Source: Prosapia bicincta (taxonomy: Eukaryota > Arthropoda > Insecta > Hemiptera > Cercopidae). Taken from it: 64,000 nucleotides of DNA. The position numbers were made by a program, and so were the translations under genes. Positions 57,275 through 64,000 of the stretch are shown here, one piece after another. The stretch is taken from contig JBAIZL010000006.1 of NCBI GenBank assembly GCA_036971475.1, positions 16,409,459 to 16,473,458 of the forward strand, written 5' to 3'. Position 1 is the first letter of the stretch, and each line of letters begins with the position of its first letter. The notes beneath the pieces are model-generated. The model was given only the letters and a program-made list of their open reading frames with translations, had not been told where the DNA came from and searched no databases.

Positions 57275-59837
57275 TTTTGTTGAGTGTGAGTGTTTGTAAT
57301 GTATTGAAGAGAGTAAAGCTTTAGTGATGAGTGATAGTGTGTTGAGTGTATACAGACTATTAGCAAGCTCAATAGTTATTATTAGATCAGTGTTTGGATG
57401 CTTTTATAAATGTTTGTAAATAAAGCAACCATAAAAGGTTTGAATTAATAAATAGTTTAGTATACAATTGCCTTATAATTTATTAAAGACCTGTAAGGAC
57501 ACATCAGTATATACCCATCTTCTACACAATTGTTTTCAAACAAACCTGGTTTTCAAAGTAAGATGATTGAAAAGAATTCCATGGAATTATGAGCCTAAAA
57601 GTTCAAGAGGAAAGTTAAACTGTTCAAAACAAAATGATGTCTTCTAACATTTTTCAAGCTTTTAAAATATTTATCGTCATTGACATATCTCCATATTCTA
57701 AGTAACACTTCATTCATTACCTGTCCCTAACAAATATATATTATGTGTCTTTGAAAATTTGTAGATTTTCAAATCCATAAAGCATATAGCATTGTACCTC
57801 GTATTCAGCAGGTTTTTTATCACACTAAGCTTTAATAAAGATAATGTTTGAAAATATTTTGTTCCAGTTTTACATAAATAATAAATTCACCACGTGGTTA
57901 ATTTCCTAAGTTCAAACATAGCAGTTCCACAGATCATCATATCAAAATTGAAAAGTTTCTAATTTTAACATGTATTCAAGTTATTTTTAAAACTCAACGA
58001 TGTCTCAGAAAAATTGGTAAAATGTCTTCTTTGGCAAACAAAAAATCTTTTTAATTGACCCGTAATCTAAAGTAGTTTGGCAGTAAAATGATATTACCTT
58101 GCAATTCTGTTGGACAATAGTATTATGAAAATTTTTGATTAAGCTCATTTTATCCTCTTTTTAAAAGTTGTGTGCACACTTCTTACTCTTTAGGGATGAA
58201 AACTAATCCTATAAAATAAAATCAAAAAGTAAGCTTTTTTAAGCATTAAATCTTATTTTAATTAATAAAATACATATCTCTTTATGTTTTTTAATGTTAC
58301 TCATATTTCTCAACATTTAAACCCTTAAAAACAATCTCTTAAAGCTAAATTTTAAAAAATTTTGTTTTCAAAATTATAACTATTTTAATAGTGTATTTAC
58401 AAGTAATTGTAAACCTTTTAAAGGTTCTGAGCTAAATTAAAGTTAATATGATAATTTTAAACCATTAAACACTAACGGTGAAAATTTAAAACATTATATT
58501 TTAAACACTATTAATAAAAATGTATAATCTTTTTTAATGTTTCAAGACAAAAATCACATTTTGTGGTAAATCTGAAAAAAAATATTATTCCATAGTTTTA
58601 AATATTTTAATGCCCTATTTACAAGTATAGTCTCAACTTAAAAATATTTTACTCAAATTTGTAACACTTAAAATCTACCCTTAAATGTTTTAAAAATTAA
58701 AGTTGGCGTTTTTCCTAAAAGCAAGCATTGATAAAAGCCCAACAAAATTTAGATATAGAAGTAAAGAAAAAATTTCATAATGAAATAATAGGGAATTATA
58801 TACATTATAACTGGATTATTATTAAAACAATAAAAATGATAAATTATGTCATTATAACAGTATATTTTTAATGATTCATTGCTATCATCGTTCTCCTCTT
58901 TTTATATGATTGGAGGACAATTCTAGCATCTATCACCCTCACATATCCCCCAAGTAATGTTACAGAAAAAACCGACTTTTCAACAGCCACAACTTGTCTC
59001 ATGACATCCATTACTATAATTACAAAACATTCCCTCTGAGGATGGTTATTTTACCATTTTAACCGATTCTAAACCATTATTTAAAAAAAATCCACCCCCA
59101 ATCATTAGAATGCATGTTTGTTTTTCTAACCCAGATTTGGGTTTGATGAAACCCCTTTTAATGTGATCATCAGTTTTAGGTACTAGAGATGATAACACCT
59201 TTAATATTAGTAGTCACCTTGTTAACAAATGACTCGCAGCTCATCTATTTAAGGTATGCTCGTAAGTCTTTAACCCGACTCAATTTATTTATATTTATAA
59301 GTTGTGTATATCTATATATAATTTATTTTATTTTTAGTCCTATATCCTATCCAGCACTGAGGCAATTGTGTGTTTTAAGGATACTGTGGAACATTGTTAT
59401 GGTAGAGGCAAATCTGTCATCTTGATGAAAAATAAAACTGTTGTTGAGTAGCAGAGGAGTGAGCAATAATTATAACATATTGAGGTAAATCGTGTTGATC
59501 ACTTTGGTTTTCATAGGTTTAAGGAACCTGGCCCATAAACTGCCTCACAAGAGATAGCGCGAAAAACTTTTACTTTTGGAGAATCACAAATGTATTCCAC
59601 ATAAGCAAGTAAGCTTTCACTACCCCAAAAAAATATATATTATTCCACTAATATGTAATATGGCAAAATTGATGAAAATTTTCTTCTTCAGGAAGCCCTC
59701 ATCAATGGAATTTTTTCCTGTAATTGCAACAAAAATCAGGCCGATATTTTATCACTATTAAACAGATGCTGCAGCAACTTCAGCAACCTTTAAATAATAA
59801 AGTTACTTCTAATTCTCCGCTCACACACAATTCATTT
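57275..59837. other. Long AT-rich region without recognised gene
   Basis: Nothing recognisable on either strand; short ORFs only. A slightly less AT-rich stretch lies at 58900-59250. Confidence 0.5.
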
Positions 59838-60125
59838 GCCATCCCATATGTACCCAACATTTAAAGCCAAGTATCGTGAAAGCTTGGCAAATAATACTTT
59901 CATAAATGTTGGACCGAATCTTGGAAAGAAGCCACAGGTCGTCACCTTTTTAAATTTCAGCCTGAATCGTTAAATGAGGACAAATTCAGGAAAGTTTCAC
60001 GTCTGATTGCAGCTCAAACATGATCCGGTCAACTAATGACAGAGGAATATTTATTTAGATTTAACCTTTCGAATTCTCCAATCTGTGCACTTTGTGAAAA
60101 TGAAGATGAGAGTGTGAAGCAAAGA
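59838..60125 (+). pseudogene. Non-LTR retrotransposon pol tail fragment
   Basis: The frame gives FKFQPESLNEDKFRKVSRLI and, after a stop, TEEYLFRFNLSNSPICALCE then NEDESVK, the zinc-binding-like segment that follows RNase H in jockey/I-type pol (pattern YLFRF-L-SP-C-LC, D-V-HLLF). The upstream RNase H is missing. The open frame continues to 60278 in sequence I do not recognise. Confidence 0.65.
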
Positions 60126-60278
60126 CTTCCTGAGAGCCGAAGTGACAACATGGCAAAATATTCTTATGAACAAGAAGAATTGGAGGCTGGCAAGGATAAT
60201 ATACCGTGGACATCGGCTAATCTTGAAGCTGGATGTTTGTACAAAGAAGTAAATAGTGCTAGCATCTGCTTTAAGTAA

Positions 60279-60825
60279 GTATTTATTCCATCTATCATTT
60301 GAGGTTATGCTATTAACAAATAAAAGACGTTTATAAATTAATAGTTTATTCACGTTTAAATGACAAAGTCATTATCATTGAGTATTGATACTACAAACTC
60401 CAACTTACAAGTCCAACTAAACCTCTTTTAAACCAAGTAACAAAAACTGAGACGCCCGTGTCTTATCTTGCAGCATATGAAGTGACATGTAAGAACATGA
60501 AAAGTGTAGTGTTAGTAGTTAACGAAAGACTCAATGGTATGTAGAACATGCAGATTGTTTTATCAACTTTCACAATTTGTCAGACATCTAATGTTCCCCC
60601 AAAAGTTAATAATAATGAACATTTTTCAGCTTTCTACCCACAGTTTGTGTATTTTTATTTTTAATAGCTGTTTTAATTAAGCTCATAATTGCTAATAAAT
60701 CACCTCACAAATTGGAAGGTCTTGAAAAAATATATTTTACTGCTTTATTTCTCTGAATATAGTAGAGTCTAGTCACAAAACTTTTGTGAGATATTCCAAT
60801 TTATATGAAGATTATTAACTAAAAA
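60279..60825. other. Intergenic, nothing recognised
   Basis: AT-rich sequence. Confidence 0.5.
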
Positions 60826-60968
60826 ACACTTTTACATTAATTTATGACTATATGAACATTAAAGTTCGGATAGTCATAAATTAATGTAAAAGTGATTAAT
60901 AACTTTCACCGAATGTAATGGACTACAAAATTCAAGAGTAAAAACACTTGTAAATATTTTACACTAGC
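60826..60968. repeat. Fold-back family fragment with 30-bp palindrome (left part)
   Basis: CACTTTTACATTAATTTATG... and its inverse CATAAATTAATGTAAAAGTG (60826-60893) form a hairpin, then arm sequence matching the large fold-back (ACACTTGTAAATATTTTAC). It continues at 61860-61990 after the hAT-type insertion. Confidence 0.8.
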
Positions 60969-61859
60969 CAGTGGCGGACTTTCCATTAGGCACGTGCCTA
61001 TGGGCGCAGCCTCGAGGGGGCGGCAGGCGGCAGCCGTTTTTTTTTGTACTGATGAGTTTTAGTGACAATAGTAATAGTACCTAGTTAAATTTTGTGAATG
61101 TCATAATGTGAACCTCAGGTTAATCAGCGCCCCCCCGAGAATAGAAAACTTTCTTTTATTTTATTGTTTTTTAATTTTATCGATGGAACTTAAATAAATT
61201 GAAAATATCACAAAAAATGTTTTAAAATTCATACTTGTATAATGTAAGTATGTGTAATGTCATGTGTGACGTCACGTGTGTATGTGTTAGCTGTGCCAAA
61301 CGGAAAATTTAAAAATTCCATAGTACATGCCATCGGGTGTTTTAGGTATCTGCAAATAAGGAGATAACGAAAAACATCCGATGCCATGTACCGTTTAAAT
61401 GCGTATCTCGCAGCCTTGAATGCAAAGCATACTATGGTCACATACTGCCTCCCACGCTACCTCTCCCCCAAATTTTCCACTGAGAAAACGGCCCGACACT
61501 CCCGAAAACGCGAGGCCACAATGGCACTCTTGCTCTGACTCCCAACTCCAAAACCAGTATTTTTGCCGTAGAATGTAAAAATGTAAAAAAGAGAATACTT
61601 TTATCCATCTTTTTCAGTTTTTTTATGACACAACAAAAATATTGATTTTATTAAAAAAAATAATAGGCTTAGTATAAAACTTTTTTAGAATTTTTTTATT
61701 ATGTATTTCTTTGAACAGGCATGAAAAAGGATTCGTATGGTGAAAAATTAAAAGCATTATATTACGTTGGGACGTTTCCAATAAATTCGCGAACGGGACG
61801 CAAAGGGGCGGGCGGCCGAATTGTGCCTAGGGACGGCACCATGGCAAAGTCCGCCACTG
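60969..61859. mobile_element. hAT-type MITE
   Basis: Inverted ends CAGTGGCGGACTTT / AAAGTCCGCCACTG with an 8-bp duplication ACACTAGC on both sides (60961-60968, 61860-61867). The 891-bp interior is GC-richer than its surroundings and has no transposase ORF. The equivalent unfilled position is seen at about 47450-47465 in the large fold-back arm. Confidence 0.92.
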
Positions 61860-61990
61860 ACACTAGCCTGTAGTAGCACTTACTTTCATAGTTTTTTACT
61901 CAACAATTATAAAAGTAGGGGCTACTAAAGGCAGGGAGGTGTAACATATTACAAGTGTTTTTTTAAAAACTAGTAACTCGCGTGAAGATG
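61860..61990. repeat. Fold-back family fragment (right part)
   Basis: Continues the arm after the hAT-type insertion (CCTGTAGTAGCACTTA, then CGTGAAGATGGAATC), matching 43740-43760 and the inverse at 47405-47480. Confidence 0.78.
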
Positions 61991-63338
61991 GAATCAAAAA
62001 ATTATTCATTAAAATGTTTACTTGTTTTCAATCATTCCCTTTTGAGGTACTGTTCACTGAAATTAACCTTAATGTGCTTTAGACCATTTTTGCAAAATAC
62101 AAAAAAAAGATGAGCATTCTCAGGACTGAAACTTACCGTTTCTACAGCAGAAGTGGAATATATGAAAGTAACATAGAAAAAAAATATTATTTGTAAACCC
62201 TTTTTTCCTCCATAAAAATTTGTGATTTTAAAGTATAATTTTAATTTTTTCAAGTATTTACTGAAAAAGCTTGTGAAATTCTCTTACTACCTTAGGAAAC
62301 CAAATGTGTGGTGAATATCATTCTAAACACATTGGTTTTAGTTGTATTCTCATGTATTTAAAATTGACAGGGTATTCATTTTCACAAGCCGAGTCCACTC
62401 GACTGCTGAAAAACTACACAGAAATTCATTGGCGCTAGCAGGAATTGGCCTCAAAACTTTTAGATTATCAGTCAAATACTTAACTACCTCCAATTCAGTT
62501 TTAATTACTTCAAAATATGCCACTAGATAATGTGAAACATGAGAGTTGAAACTGTAAAATATTGGAAAAGGTATTGAGCAAAACATTTTTATTAAGGTAA
62601 CCAATTTTACCAATGTATACTGCAATATATAATACCACCAATCAATCTACCCAGCACTTGCGATGAACTCGCCAGTGTCATAGCATGCAAAGAAATAGCT
62701 CTACCTTAACCCTATACCATTTTAGCACTTGCCTTTCCAAATAGAACCTACAGTTGGATTTACCACTAGACTTGATTTTATTTTGAAAACCCAGTTGATG
62801 AAATTTATCTCAGAGAGCTTTTACTCAAAGGTGAGTTGGAGATGGTATGGATAAAAGGACTTTTTAACCCAAGAAACTATGAAATAATGGCTATTTCAAT
62901 AAATAATTACCCACTATTTTTGGTATCATTAAGCAAAAAAAAGAACCATTATTACTGATATATTTCAGCAGTCAGGTTTTGCACTAGGTCAGTGTTTTGT
63001 TTAATGCTTTGAGTCACAGACAAGACTATTGTGTTGGTGTGAGTCTGGTGTATTATTCTTTATAAAGTAGTTGTTAATTATGTGCTTAAATATAGTAATC
63101 GATTGTAAGTGTGTTTTGTCATTTAGAATGTGCTGTGGATAGTTTTTGTGGTGTTATGACAAAAAAAACTCAATCGAATACTACAGTGCGTGAGGTTTAA
63201 CAGCGCCTCTCATTCTACTCTAGCATTTGACTAGCTCAACTGAAAATATAGTACAATACATATTTCCTCTCTTTCTTTGCAGAAGTAGAGCAACACATTT
63301 AAAGATCATGCTGCATCAAACAATTATCATCATTGTTA
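61991..63338. other. Intergenic, nothing recognised
   Basis: AT-rich sequence. ORFs at 62342-62530 and 62350-62625 overlap on opposite strands and show no motif. Confidence 0.5.
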
Positions 63339-63900
63339 TTAAATTCTTTTAATGATTTTTTTCATTTTTAAAACTTTTTTGCAAACAGAACTCCAAGCGT
63401 TTCCGTCCGCTGCCAGTCCGTGTTTTCCTACTATGTGAGATGAAAGGATGTACGATTCATCTAGGTAAACAATTACTCTCTTCTCTTGCCAGTATCTTTT
63501 AATCTGCCTAAGAAAGAATATTCTCTTTTCTCTAATATCAGGTTTTTCAACAATCACCTTCCTGTCACTTTTAATTTTTTCCATGAAAAACGTTGAAACG
63601 AGTATTTTTTTTAAATGCCAAGTACTTCTTTTAAATTTTATCGAGTCTTCTAAATTCAATAAAATTTTCTTCAATGTTGGTAATTCCTTTTCTGTCTTGT
63701 AGAATGCATGGGTAGTCCTTTTAATTACAGACCCACCGATGTCTATGATTGTGCATTTCCTTCTTTTTTCGTTGGAGTTTGAAAAGAACATTCATCTTCT
63801 GATGACAGCATTTCTTTTTTTTGTATTGTTTTTAACTGTGCTTACAAATACGCCACACACTTTTTGAAGTTTTTTTTTCAATTTAGTTTCAGTTGTTCTA
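63339..63900 (-). pseudogene. DDE (IS630/Tc1-like) transposase fragment
   Basis: A 150-codon frame with a short extension upstream in another frame. Order of motifs: KRTTHAFYKTEKELPTLKKI, DSIKFKRSTWHLKKIL (HTH), KSDRKVIVEKPDIREKRIFF, LRQIKRYWQEKRVIVYLDES with the first catalytic Asp, then YILSSH. This matches a widespread arthropod DDE transposase family. The rest of the catalytic domain is absent; the frame ends in unrelated lysine-rich residues. Confidence 0.7.
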
Positions 63901-64000
63901 CTTTCTAAAAAAAATCAAGTTACTTGTATGTATTTTACTATACAAACCACGTAGACCTTAACTCTGAAACACTGGTCCTACACTAGCAAGAACTTAATAT

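Overview
This is an AT-rich stretch of a large eukaryotic genome, most likely an arthropod and probably an insect. The evidence is spliced host exons separated by introns of several kb and a very dense load of arthropod-type transposons: Penelope-like elements (PLEs), mariner, pogo/Tigger, a P-element-like fragment, hAT-type MITEs, and jockey-like non-LTR elements with an RNase H domain. I cannot name the species.

One host gene can be supported. Five minus-strand exons (36778-36536, 30664-30471, 21190-20946, 14683-14460, 6024-5875) all have GT/AG borders and matching phases. They join into 352 codons that read as the N-terminal part of an NFRKB / INO80G orthologue, the INO80 chromatin-remodelling subunit with a DEUBAD domain. 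The rest of the gene lies beyond the left edge. Its introns (about 5.9, 9.3, 6.3 and 8.4 kb, plus the start of a fifth) hold most of the repeats.

Layout: 1-4.6 kb, two head-to-tail PLE copies with a 2,700-bp period. 6.6-14.06 kb, a 7.45-kb minisatellite of 30-bp monomers with 119-bp higher-order units, inside intron 4. 15.4-20.4 kb (intron 3), a Tigger remnant, a PLE-derived palindrome, a MITE, a mariner pseudogene and a 40-bp tandem array. 21.4-29.5 kb (intron 2), a PLE with an inverted terminal repeat, a second PLE family with a near full-length decayed copy, and a 1.45-kb non-coding repeat. 30.8-35.5 kb (intron 1), non-LTR fragments, a third PLE family and a mariner with terminal inverted repeats.

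Upstream of the gene (36.8-64 kb) no host gene was recognised. This part holds a P-element-like fragment, several long fold-back elements (40.6, 43.2-47.9, 48.8 kb) with nested insertions dated by target-site duplications, further PLE pieces, a second copy of the 1.45-kb repeat, a 50-unit array of a 37-bp repeat, a hAT-type MITE and a DDE transposase fragment.

The most interesting shared signal is a hammerhead-ribozyme-like module that recurs in the terminal repeats of at least five PLE-derived families. PLE ends here also almost always abut (TA)n microsatellites. Nothing suggests a bacterial-type system or CRISPR.
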